This document shows, in pieces, positions 1 to 8,300 of a stretch of 64,000 bases of DNA. The stretch spans positions 62,001 to 126,000 of the forward strand of contig JAFTYP010000002.1 of assembly GCA_017461345.1 (NCBI GenBank), in the 5' to 3' direction. Each line of letters starts with the position of its first letter. The first letter of the stretch is position 1. The stretch is from Bacteroidaceae bacterium (lineage in GTDB: Bacteria; Bacteroidota; Bacteroidia; Bacteroidales; Bacteroidaceae). Under the pieces are notes generated by a model. It worked only from the letters and a program-made list of their open reading frames with translations. It was not told where the DNA came from and made no database searches. Position numbers and translations under genes: made by a program.

Positions 1-543
1 CTTGTTTTCGCCAGGAATAACCTTGACGTATGAGCCACGGTCGAAAGCATCAACAATGACGAAGTTCTTGCCCTCGGTAAAGGTAAAGCGGAAGATTGCT
101 GCTCGACTTGTTGGTGCTATCTCGGTTGTTATGTCATAGTCTGCGAGATAAACCTTGTAGTAATGTGGCTTGCTTACTTCTGCTTTGTGGCTATACCAAC
201 TGGCGCGACGATTTTCATCATAGATGGGTGCGTCGCCACTTTCCGGCATGATGTTGAACATTGCATAGTCGTTCATCCATGGACTTGGCTGGTGTGTTTG
301 CTTGAAGCCGCGTATCTTCTCGGCATCGTAGGTGTAGCACCATCCGTCGCCCATCTTACCTGTCTGGGGTGTCCAGAAGTTCATACCCCATGGAAGGGCG
401 ATGGCCGGGTATGTGTTGCCTGTGGAGAGGCCTACTGTTGAGTGTGAGCCTACCAGAGGATTGACATATTGTACGGGATCGTCTATTGCATAGGTATTTA
501 TGAACAGGAGTGAGACAATGGTTGTCAGAATGAATCTTTTCAT
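1..543 (-). CDS. GH92 alpha-1,2-mannosidase-type exo-glycosidase, N-terminal part (runs off the window)
   Basis: Only the first 181 codons are present; the frame is open to position 1. The start is the ATG at 543, giving MKRFILTT and a hydrophobic stretch ending at YAIDD, a signal peptide for export. The following sequence (VNPLVGSHSTVGLSTGNTYP, then ALPWGMNFWTPQTGKMGDGW, then IRGFKQTHQPSPWMNDY) is typical of the N-terminal beta-sandwich of GH92, Ca-dependent enzymes that mostly remove alpha-linked mannose from N-glycans or yeast mannan. The linkage cannot be told from this part, and the catalytic domain lies outside the window. It sits 31 bp downstream of the DUF1080 gene and is probably the third gene of an operon driven from the promoter at 2819-2848. 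Family call is confident; substrate is inferred. Confidence 0.88.
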   Translation of the reverse strand, partial: MKRFILTTIVSLLFINTYAIDDPVQYVNPLVGSHSTVGLSTGNTYPAIALPWGMNFWTPQTGKMGDGWCYTYDAEKIRGFKQTHQPSPWMNDYAMFNIMPESGDAPIYDENRRASWYSHKAEVSKPHYYKVYLADYDITTEIAPTSRAAIFRFTFTEGKNFVIVDAFDRGSYVKVIPGENK

Positions 544-574
544 GTCTTATATCTATATAATATATAATGTGTGG

Positions 575-1333
575 TTAAAGTTCTTTGATCTTTACATTCT
601 TGAACCATACTTCATCGCCGTGGTCCTGGAGGAGGATACGTCCGTCGCGATTGCCGAAATTGGGCCAGTTTTTGTATTTGCTGTATGCCACGAGTGCGTT
701 CCACTGCTGTGTGCCTCTTTCGTATTCTACGAGTTTTACGCCGTTGAGCCAATGTTCTACATGGTTATCCTTGACGATAATGGTTGCGGTATTCCATGTT
801 GTGATGTCGAATGGCTTTTGTTCGGGAGCGGGAATGAGGTCGTAGAGTGAGCCGAGCTTGCGGTTGCCTTTTACGCCGAGCTTTGCATCGGGGTGACGGA
901 GGTCGTCGAGGATTTGGAATTCACAACCGATGGCACTGCCTTCGCCTTGGTTCATGTCGGGGTCGACGAAGTATTTGATGCCGCTGTTTGCTCCTTCTGT
1001 AATCTTGAAGTCTACTTTGAGGATGAAGTTGTGGTAGTTCTTCTCGGTTACGATGTCTCCGCCGTTGCCGCTTTCGGCGCCGCTGGCTTTTTCAACTTTG
1101 AGGATGCCTTCTTCTATGCGCCATCCTTTAGTGGGGAAGGTTTGGAGTTTTGCTCCTCGCCATCCGTTGGTTGTTTTGCCGTCCCAAAGGAGTTTCCATC
1201 CCTCGCGTTGTTCTTGTTCGGTGAGGATGTTGTCTGTTGTTGGTGCGGGAGCAGGAGTTGCTGCGACCTTCTTTACTTTTGCTGATGCGGGCAGGATGGC
1301 GATGATGGCCATTGCCATTAGTATTTTTTTCAT
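575..1333 (-). CDS. DUF1080 protein (3-keto-glycoside hydrolase / lyase family)
   Basis: This 252-residue protein starts [20 protein letters not shown], a Sec signal peptide without a lipobox Cys, followed by a Pro/Ala linker. The rest is one DUF1080 domain, a concanavalin-like fold, recognised from [13 protein letters not shown] near residue 50, the middle motif [17 protein letters not shown] and [10 protein letters not shown], and the C-terminal [18 protein letters not shown]. Characterised members cleave glycosides after oxidation of the sugar to a 3-keto form. That fits its position 24 bp downstream of a Gfo/Idh/MocA oxidoreductase, which could make or reduce the 3-keto sugar. GH92 follows 31 bp later. 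The family is clear; the substrate is unknown. A second DUF1080 gene is at 58321-59196. Confidence 0.85.
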   Translation of the reverse strand: MKKILMAMAIIAILPASAKVKKVAATPAPAPTTDNILTEQEQREGWKLLWDGKTTNGWRGAKLQTFPTKGWRIEEGILKVEKASGAESGNGGDIVTEKNYHNFILKVDFKITEGANSGIKYFVDPDMNQGEGSAIGCEFQILDDLRHPDAKLGVKGNRKLGSLYDLIPAPEQKPFDITTWNTATIIVKDNHVEHWLNGVKLVEYERGTQQWNALVAYSKYKNWPNFGNRDGRILLQDHGDEVWFKNVKIKEL

Positions 1334-1357
1334 GTTGTTTTGGTTTGTTATTTATCC

Positions 1358-2779
1358 TTAATCAATCTTGTAGAATTCTTCCCATCCGCGGCGTGGTGGC
1401 ATTCCGCTGAGCATAGCGTTTGCGAACTCGTTGTTTGTGAACTTCTTGGTGCGTGGGTCGAAGAAGAGTTGTGTGTTCAGGCGTTGTGCGATGACGCCGA
1501 GGCAGAATACCTGACAGAGTACGCCGGCAATCTGGAATGGTGAACGTGTCTTTTCGATTCCCTGGCATGCGCGGAGGAAGTTGACGTAGTGGTTGCTTGG
1601 GCTTTTGGGTACTTCGGGGAGTTTGTCCTTCATTGCTTCGGCTTTTTCCTTGGGGATGATTTCGAGTGTGCTGCCGTGGCTTGCTCCCTTGAATGTGAGG
1701 TCTCGGCCGTAGATTATCTTGCCGGGATTGAGTTTCAGTTTGGTGTATTCGCCTTGTCCGCTTGCGGGTATGCCATCGGCGAGTTTGCTTTCTCCGTATC
1801 CTTCGGGCAATGGTGGCTGGTTGTCTGTGCCGTCGTACCAGATGAGGTCGCATGGTGGCATGTTGCCGCGTGCGCCGAATCGGAATTCGATTGTGCTGGA
1901 GAAGGGGAAGAAGAACTCGTTGTGGTTCTTGGCGTACTTCATGTTGATTTCGTAGGGCAGTCCGAGGTTGAGGAACTCGTGTGCGGTGTCGATGAGGTGT
2001 GCGCCCCAGTCGCCGAGTGCTCCCATGCCGAAGTCGTACCAACTGCGCCAGTCGCCTTGGTGGAAGAGTTTGCTGAAGTTGTGGTAGCGGATGCCGCCGT
2101 GCCATGTGTCGTAGTCCATTCCTTCGGGGATTGCATCGCCGAAGGGCATTTTGGTCATGTTCCAGTCGTACTTATGCCAACGCCGGTCGTTGTTCATGTG
2201 TGCTACGACTTTTGTTACGTCCTTGATGATGCCTGCTTCCATCCATGCCTTGAACTGGAAGTAGTTGGCTTCGGAGTGTCCCTGGTTGCCTACTTGTGTG
2301 ACGATTTCGGGATGGCGGTTTGCCATTTCGATGAGTATTTCGCCTTCCTGGAAGGTGCGGATGAGGGGTTTTTCGCAATAGACGTGTTTGCCGTGCTTCA
2401 TGGCTGCCATGCAGACGAAGAAGTGTGTGTGGTCTGGTACGCTGACGGCTACGGCGTCGAAGTGGTCGCTGTATTCGTCGAAGAGTTTGCGGAAGTCGGT
2501 GAAGCGTTTTGCGTTGGGATACATCTTAAGTGCTTTCTGGCACTGTTTCCCCTGCAGGTCCACGTCGCAGAGTGCCACTACTTCCACCATGTTTGTTCTG
2601 GCAAACTCGTCGATGTTCTGCTGGCCTCGGTTACCGATGCCGATGTATGCGATCTTCACTTTGTCGCCTTTTGCCTTTTTGGCTTCTTTGCTTGTCATGG
2701 CAAAAACGCTGCCTGGGTTGAGGGTTACGCCTGCTGTGGCAAGGCCTACGCCCTTCAGAAAATCTCTTCTTGTTGACAT
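1358..2779 (-). CDS. Gfo/Idh/MocA-family NAD(P)-dependent oxidoreductase, Tat-exported
   Basis: The 473-residue protein begins MSTRRDFLKGVGLATAG, a twin-arginine signal (RRDFLK), so a cofactor-loaded enzyme is probably exported folded to the periplasm. A Rossmann domain follows: KIAYIGIGNRGQQN (dinucleotide-binding loop, residues about 42-55), then VVALCDVD and VSVPDHTHF. The Gfo/Idh/MocA catalytic signature HVYCEKPL lies near residue 132, its Lys being the usual catalytic residue. The C-terminal half has the alpha/beta sheet domain of the family, with WGAHLIDTAHEF. It is first in an operon with DUF1080 and GH92. Known partners of DUF1080 oxidise sugars at C3, so I infer that role here. A canonical promoter ends 40 bp upstream of the start. 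Confidence 0.87.
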   Translation of the reverse strand: MSTRRDFLKGVGLATAGVTLNPGSVFAMTSKEAKKAKGDKVKIAYIGIGNRGQQNIDEFARTNMVEVVALCDVDLQGKQCQKALKMYPNAKRFTDFRKLFDEYSDHFDAVAVSVPDHTHFFVCMAAMKHGKHVYCEKPLIRTFQEGEILIEMANRHPEIVTQVGNQGHSEANYFQFKAWMEAGIIKDVTKVVAHMNNDRRWHKYDWNMTKMPFGDAIPEGMDYDTWHGGIRYHNFSKLFHQGDWRSWYDFGMGALGDWGAHLIDTAHEFLNLGLPYEINMKYAKNHNEFFFPFSSTIEFRFGARGNMPPCDLIWYDGTDNQPPLPEGYGESKLADGIPASGQGEYTKLKLNPGKIIYGRDLTFKGASHGSTLEIIPKEKAEAMKDKLPEVPKSPSNHYVNFLRACQGIEKTRSPFQIAGVLCQVFCLGVIAQRLNTQLFFDPRTKKFTNNEFANAMLSGMPPRRGWEEFYKID

Positions 2780-2818
2780 AATTTTGGGATTTAAATTGTT
2801 TTATCTAACATCTGCCCA

Positions 2819-2848
2819 CAAAATTAGCAAAAATATCCTATAATCAAA
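2819..2848 (-). promoter_or_regulatory. Bacteroidetes-type promoter for the oxidoreductase-DUF1080-GH92 operon
   Basis: On the minus strand TTTG (2848-2845) is followed after 18 bp by TAATTTTG (2826-2819), matching the TTTG / TAnnTTTG boxes of the Bacteroidetes primary sigma factor. The start codon at 2779 is 40 bp downstream. Confidence 0.62.
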
Positions 2849-2984
2849 CATCCGAAGGCAAAAAAATATCAGTAATACGCAAATTAGTGTTAATATATAC
2901 ACATACGGCATTGTGATGTTTGTTCTGCAGGTTGTTTATCTGCGTATTGTACCTCCGAAAATGGAGGCTTAAAGGGCATCAGAA

Positions 2985-3072
2985 AAAAAGGTTAACCATT
3001 CGTGCCCGAAAGGTTAAGCATTACGGGCAGAAAGGTTAACCTGTTTGGCAATAATGGTTAAGGTTTCTTGCA
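2985..3072. repeat. 22-bp-period palindromic-core array A
   Basis: Four cores start at 2990, 3012, 3034 and 3056, exactly 22 bp apart: GGTTAACC, GGTTAAGC, GGTTAACC and GGTTAAGG. Spacers are 14 bp, with AAAG or AATG before the core and CATT or CTGT after it. The array lies between the tsaE stop (3095) and the promoter of the downstream operon. It has no hairpin-plus-T-tract character and no ORF. Confidence 0.9.
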
Positions 3073-3094
3073 GACGGGGTGTGGGGCGGAGAGT

Positions 3095-3511
3095 TCAGCC
3101 GATGCAGACGGTGCGCGACTGGTCGTCGTGGACTTCGATGCGCACCGCTACGGTTTCCTCGGGCAGGAGCGGCTCCACGAGTTCCGGCCACTCGATGAAG
3201 CAGGGGCAGCCGCTGTAGAAATACTCCTCGGAGCCAATGTCATAGGCCTCCCGAAGGTTCTTAATCCTGTAGAAGTCGAAGTGATAGACGGGCTCTCCGT
3301 TGGCGTCGGCATATTCGTTGACAATGGCGAAGGTGGGCGATGCCACAGTATCTTCCACTCCGAGTGCTTCGCAGACAGCCTTGATGAAGGTGGTCTTGCC
3401 GGCACCCATCTTGCCGTAGAAGGCGAAAATGCGTCGGTCGCCCATTGCCTGCACAAACTGCTCTGCGGCAGCGGCAAGGCAAGAAGTGTCTTCTATTCTT
3501 ATCTCTTTCAT
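3095..3511 (-). CDS. tsaE: tRNA threonylcarbamoyladenosine biosynthesis ATPase TsaE
   Basis: TsaE is the ATPase that works with TsaB and TsaD to make t6A at position 37 of ANN-decoding tRNAs. The Walker A motif GKMGAGKTT lies at about residues 32-40; family motifs SPTFAIVNEY, HFDFYRI and the C-terminal IEWPE follow. Length (about 138 residues) is normal. I start at the ATG at 3511 (MKEIRIED); a start at 3520 would add only three residues (MCM). The gene begins about 70 bp after the end of porX and is probably co-transcribed with it. Cytoplasmic. Nothing unusual. Confidence 0.9.
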   Translation of the reverse strand: MKEIRIEDTSCLAAAAEQFVQAMGDRRIFAFYGKMGAGKTTFIKAVCEALGVEDTVASPTFAIVNEYADANGEPVYHFDFYRIKNLREAYDIGSEEYFYSGCPCFIEWPELVEPLLPEETVAVRIEVHDDQSRTVCIG

Positions 3512-3582
3512 CATACACATGTTCCGGCCATCGGGCTTTGGAGCGCTCCTATGCGGCTCACGCTGCCCGAGGCAAGTTCTCT

Positions 3583-5133
3583 TTATCGTTTCTTCCCGCG
3601 CAAAGTGATGAGGGGCACCAGCATCTCCTCCAGGCTGATGCCGCCATGCTGGAAGGTGTCCTTGTAATACTGCACGTAATAGTTATAGTTGTTGGGGTAG
3701 GCAAAGAAGTCGTCCTGCATGGCAAAGATGTAGGCCGTGCTGAGGTTCGGACTGGGCAAGCCTGCCCGCAGAGGTTCCTTTATCTCGAATACCTCCTTCT
3801 GGTTGTACGACAGATTCTTGCCCAACTTGTAGCGCAAGTTCGTATTCGTGTTCCTGTCGCCAATCACCTTCACAGGGTTGTAGCAGCGGATGCTGCCGTG
3901 GTCGGTGGTAAGGACAATGGTGCAGTCCTGCGCCGCAAGGGCCCGAAAGAGTTCGCTCACAGCCGAATGGCGCAACCAACTCTGCGTAATGCTGCGATAA
4001 GCCGCCTCGCTGTTGGCAAGTTCGCGCACCATCATGCTCTCCGTGCGTGCATGGCTGAGCATATCGATGAAGTTGATGACCACGACATTCAAGTCGTTCT
4101 TCATCAAAGCCGGTATCTGAGACACAAACTTCTCGGCAGCACCGGAATGGTTTATCTTATGATAAGAAAAAGAATTCTTGCGGCGATAGCGGTCGAGGTG
4201 CGTCCTGACCAGCGGTTCCTCGTTGAGATTCTTGCCCTCCTCGCTGTCCTCGTCCACCCAAAGTTCAGGGAACATCCGGGCTATGTCGTTAGGCATCAGG
4301 CCACTGAAAATGGCATTGCGCGCATACTGGGTAGCCGTAGGCAGAATACTGCAATACATATTCTCCTCCACAGAAAAGCCATCCGCTATCTCGCCAAGCA
4401 GCATACGCCACTGGTCGTAACGGAAGTTGTCGATAACCACAAGGAAGACCTTCTCTCCTGCATCGAGCAAAGGGAAGACTGCATGCTTGAAGATGTCGGG
4501 GCTCATCACCGGACGGGCATCGGCATCCTGCATCCAGCGCATGTAGTTCTTGCGTATGAACTTTGCAAACTCTGCGTTGGCCTCGTGCTTCTGCATGGCA
4601 AGCATCTCCTGCATCCCGCTTTCTGTCTCGCTCAACTGCAGTTCCCAATAAGTAAGGCGCTTATAGACCTCCTTCCAGTCCTCGATGCTGGAAGCGTCGT
4701 TGATAAGCATTCCCAGGCGGGAGAAGTCTTGCTGATAGTTCGACTGCGTGTGTTCGGTTACAATCTCCTTCTGCTGAATGTTCTTCTTCAGCGACAGCAG
4801 TATCTGCGTAGGGTTGACGGGTTTTATCAGATAGTCTGCAATCTTCGCTCCGATGGCCTGCTCCATGATGTGCTCCTCCTCGCTCTTCGTCACCATCACC
4901 ACCGGTGTGGCAGGCAACAATTCCTTCACGCGAGTCAGCGTCTCCAAACCGCTCAAGCCCGGCATATTCTCGTCGAGCAGGATAAGGTCGAACGCCTCCT
5001 CCGCACAACGGTCGAGCGCATCGTAGCCATTCGTCACCGTCTCAACCTCATATCCCTTCTTCTCGAGAAAAAGAATATGAGCCTTCAAGAGTTCTATCTC
5101 ATCGTCAACCCAAAGCAGTTTATAAGTCACCAT
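3583..5133 (-). CDS. porX: PorX: T9SS response regulator with PglZ-type phosphatase domain
   Basis: The 516-residue protein has the PorX architecture. Residues 1-120 are a receiver domain with an acidic pocket (VDDE at 9-12), a phospho-acceptor Asp at about residue 54 (LILLDENMPG), the conserved Thr in VMVTKS and Lys in YLIKP. After a helical linker comes an alkaline-phosphatase-superfamily PglZ domain (about 200-516) with VFLVVIDNFRYDQW near its start and the metal-ligand motif LTTDHGS. In Porphyromonas PorX pairs with the kinase PorY and controls type IX secretion genes; it also hydrolyses phosphate bonds in a Zn-dependent way. A TATCTTTG box lies 26 bp upstream of the start. Together with the porW/sprE homologue at 18194-21172 it indicates a working T9SS. 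Confidence 0.93.
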   Translation of the reverse strand: MVTYKLLWVDDEIELLKAHILFLEKKGYEVETVTNGYDALDRCAEEAFDLILLDENMPGLSGLETLTRVKELLPATPVVMVTKSEEEHIMEQAIGAKIADYLIKPVNPTQILLSLKKNIQQKEIVTEHTQSNYQQDFSRLGMLINDASSIEDWKEVYKRLTYWELQLSETESGMQEMLAMQKHEANAEFAKFIRKNYMRWMQDADARPVMSPDIFKHAVFPLLDAGEKVFLVVIDNFRYDQWRMLLGEIADGFSVEENMYCSILPTATQYARNAIFSGLMPNDIARMFPELWVDEDSEEGKNLNEEPLVRTHLDRYRRKNSFSYHKINHSGAAEKFVSQIPALMKNDLNVVVINFIDMLSHARTESMMVRELANSEAAYRSITQSWLRHSAVSELFRALAAQDCTIVLTTDHGSIRCYNPVKVIGDRNTNTNLRYKLGKNLSYNQKEVFEIKEPLRAGLPSPNLSTAYIFAMQDDFFAYPNNYNYYVQYYKDTFQHGGISLEEMLVPLITLRGKKR

Positions 5134-5158
5134 TGAACGTAGTCTGTGTTTTGCTCTG

Positions 5159-5166
5159 CAAAGATA
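5159..5166 (-). promoter_or_regulatory. -7 box of the porX-tsaE promoter
   Basis: The minus strand reads TATCTTTG, the Bacteroidetes TAnnTTTG box, 26 bp before the porX start. I find no clear TTG at the expected -33 position, so this is partial evidence. Confidence 0.42.
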
Positions 5167-5250
5167 TGGTTTTTAATTGAAAACAGAAAACCCCAAGCCG
5201 AAAAACTTACCTGCCACCACATCATCTCACACCACAGCAAAGCCACAAAC

Positions 5251-5284
5251 AAAAAAAGCCCCACCCTGGCAAAGCCAAAGCGGG
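5251..5284 (-). terminator. Rho-independent terminator of the giant GLUG protein gene
   Basis: Read on the minus strand, an 11-bp stem (5284-5274 with 5270-5260, containing four G-U pairs) closes a 3-nt loop and is followed at once by GC and seven T residues (5257-5251). It lies 28 bp past the stop at 5312. Confidence 0.75.
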
Positions 5285-5311
5285 ACCTGCAGACAAGACA
5301 AACAATGTCCG

Positions 5312-8300
5312 CTACTTCATAATCTTCTTGCCATCCCTAATGTATATACCTTTGGGAAGGCCGGAACGCTTCACCGACTCTACCTGCCATTTGCGACCGT
5401 AAAGATCATAGTAAGCGCCATCGGAAGACACGCTGCCTCTAATCTCATCAACAGCATCGTCATCACTGCCATCGCCAAGATCGACACTTAAAGTGCAAGC
5501 ATTCATATTAAAACTAACAACATAGTCCTTCGGCGCATCGCCAGGAACCCATTCAATACGGAAACGATGATTATTGCCATAGCCACGAGCCAAGTCACCA
5601 ACAGGCTCTCCAGGAATCAACATACAATCCGATTCCGAACCCGTATAACTGGCTTCGAGCCAACCCGGACGCGTAACAGTACTGCCCAATTCCTCATCAA
5701 GCGTAGAACGACTCGCCATAATCAAGAAAGTAGCATAACCAGGATATACATAATCCTCGAAGAAACGTACCGTTCCCACATACAGGCCATTGCCCTTATG
5801 CTCCAAAGGCGCCACCTCGTCGTTCCTCCAACGATGCTCCTCGTCATTCTTGTCCATAATAGAACCACACACAAAGACATTGTCGGGCCATTCGTATTCA
5901 ATAGCCTCAAAAACAACAGTACTATCCTTGGGGTTAAGTGTCACCTTCATCTTTGCGCCAACCATCTGATAGTCCTGACCTGCACCGGCAACCAGTCTGT
6001 GCTGATTCTTCTCTGGTGTCACGAAATGATTGTACGGCTGGTTGGACTTAAATGTCTGATTCAATCTGGTAAAGTAAATACCGGCACGAGCATCCACATG
6101 AACAAGATTAGCACGATTCTGAGTCGTGAACATACCAGTATAAGTGCCATCCTCCTGACGTTCGAGCGGGTAATTGATGTTGCGTGTTGCATAATCAAGC
6201 TTGTTGCCTTCTGCATCAACCAAATCACCCTGCACATAGAAACCACCACCAATAGACGCATCGTCCCTGATGTCTGTCATGTATTGCATCACCTCTTCGT
6301 CCGAAAGGTCACCGCTCAACAGATGCTCTACAATCTCATTACCCTTTTCAAAGAGCGCATCACTCAACGTAGGATCAGTTTCAAACAAAGCGTCACCTTG
6401 ATTAAAGCAATAATCCATCAACAATGCCAACTCCTGATAAATAGCATAACTGCTGTTGATAGCATTGAATTCCGCATTGATTTGCTTGGCAAGCTCCATC
6501 TTCTCATTTGCCTCATCTGCCGATTTGGCAGCATCAATCAAAGAAGAAATGCGATCCAGACGTTCCACACTGATGTAGAATTCGTACATTTCCTGTGCCA
6601 TACGAATGCTATTGAGGCGGCTCTCGAAATTGTCCAGCATACTCTGAAGAGCCTCATCACTCACACCACGATATATCAGACGGAATTTGCCCCATGCCGT
6701 CACGCCACCATCATACCAAGGAGTTCCCGTGCTTTGGATACCAACACGCAACTTGCCATCTTCAACAATAGCATAAGCATGATTAACAAAACGGCCGGCC
6801 GAGAAAGCAAAACTCATTGCCGCACGACCTTCAGGAACCCAACCAAGACCCGTATCTATGTCATAAGAAGACACCTCTTCTCCATTGTGAGGAGCCGATG
6901 GATCACCACTGGGATCAATGCGACAGTTAACACCATTGATTGCCTCATTGTATGGCAAAATACATTTATATAAGTTCCACACAGGAGTATGGAAATCATT
7001 TATAAAGATATCAGATGCCACAAGTTCGTCACCAGAAAAGTCGCCCAAACCAATGTCACCTGTACGCTGGTATGCAGGAACTATCAATTCGTAAATTCCA
7101 TCAGGAAGACCTTCTTCCAAATCCTGGTACACATAGAAAGACGTGCTCTTGCTGGCATTTACAGGATAGATGTCAAGGAAGCCCGTACGACAAGAGAAGT
7201 TCCAACCTGTTCCTGTACGAGTCGTCTTGGCTACCCAACCCTTGAAGTTTCCATCTTCCGTAAAGTCTGAGTTATATATAAGATTTGTAATTTCCGAACC
7301 ATCGGTAATGCTGTTCTTGACTGCCTGTTTGAATAGTTCTTGTACGAAAACTATTTCATCTGCCAATTCTGCAACAGAAAGCATCTTGGCCGTGATGATG
7401 TTCTGATATGTACCATTAGGCAAGCCTTCCACCTCTTCCTCGTTGTCATTAAGATATGTATAAAGCAGCTCTGCATATACGCCATAAAGTTGCTCGCGCG
7501 ACTCTACCTCTGCTTTTATGGCATTGATCGCTGCTGCATAGTCAATATATGCCAGATGGCTCAAACGAATCTGTTCCGGTAGACGTGAAAGCTGATCTGC
7601 TATGTTCAACATTTCATCCAGTGCAGTAACCTGAGAAAGTTGCAGGCTAGCCTCTTCATAGCCTTCTATCAATTGTGTTTGTCCTCCTAATTCGTCCAAT
7701 TCCTGCAGGTTCTTCTCTTGTTGAGCTCGAATGAGTTCTACTGCTGCTTCCTCGCTGATGTCATTCAGAGATTCCAAACGCCATGTGTCCCATACAGTCC
7801 AGTTACCATGAAGATACATCTGATTCTCTACACCGACCTTGACGGTATCTTCGCTGCTTGTTACGGCGAAGTAGATTGGTTCGTTCCAGTATAAGCCCTC
7901 CGAGAAGTATGAACGGCATGCAGCCAGCGAGTTCGGCACGTAGTAGCCAGTAGCCTCGTGGTATGTCTGTGTTCCTGTGCCTATCTTCTCTTCCTGCTTG
8001 CCTTGCGCAATGTCGATAAAGAGATTGCTAATGCGACGAGTTCCTGTTTCGACATAATACTGGCTGTTATGGTAGAGTTGTACGTAGTCGGGATTCAACT
8101 CTGCATTTTCGTAAGCCGCATCATCTGCATCTGTCCATGCTTTTACGCGAGAAAGGCCTTGTACGCGCAACTTGTAAATGCCTGGCTCGAGTCCTGTCAA
8201 CACTTGATGAGAATCAAACCATTTCTGGTTCCAGTGTTCGGCTACGCTGTGGTTTATGGCAAGTCCGGAGCCATCGTTACTTTGGTTGTTGATGTAACCT

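Larger units (their letters stand above)
2780..3094. other. Intergenic region: promoter plus 22-bp array A
   Basis: These 315 bp between tsaE and the oxidoreductase contain the operon promoter (2819-2848), AT-rich sequence, a small hairpin CCTCC-GAAAAT-GGAGG near 2951-2967 and the 22-bp array at 2985-3072. I see no ORF with coding character. Confidence 0.6.

Noticed and set aside
3445..5136. Long open frame on the plus strand across porX
   Set aside because: It is antisense to a clear PorX protein, has low-complexity His/Leu/Arg-rich sequence and no recognisable domain; it results from skewed codon composition.
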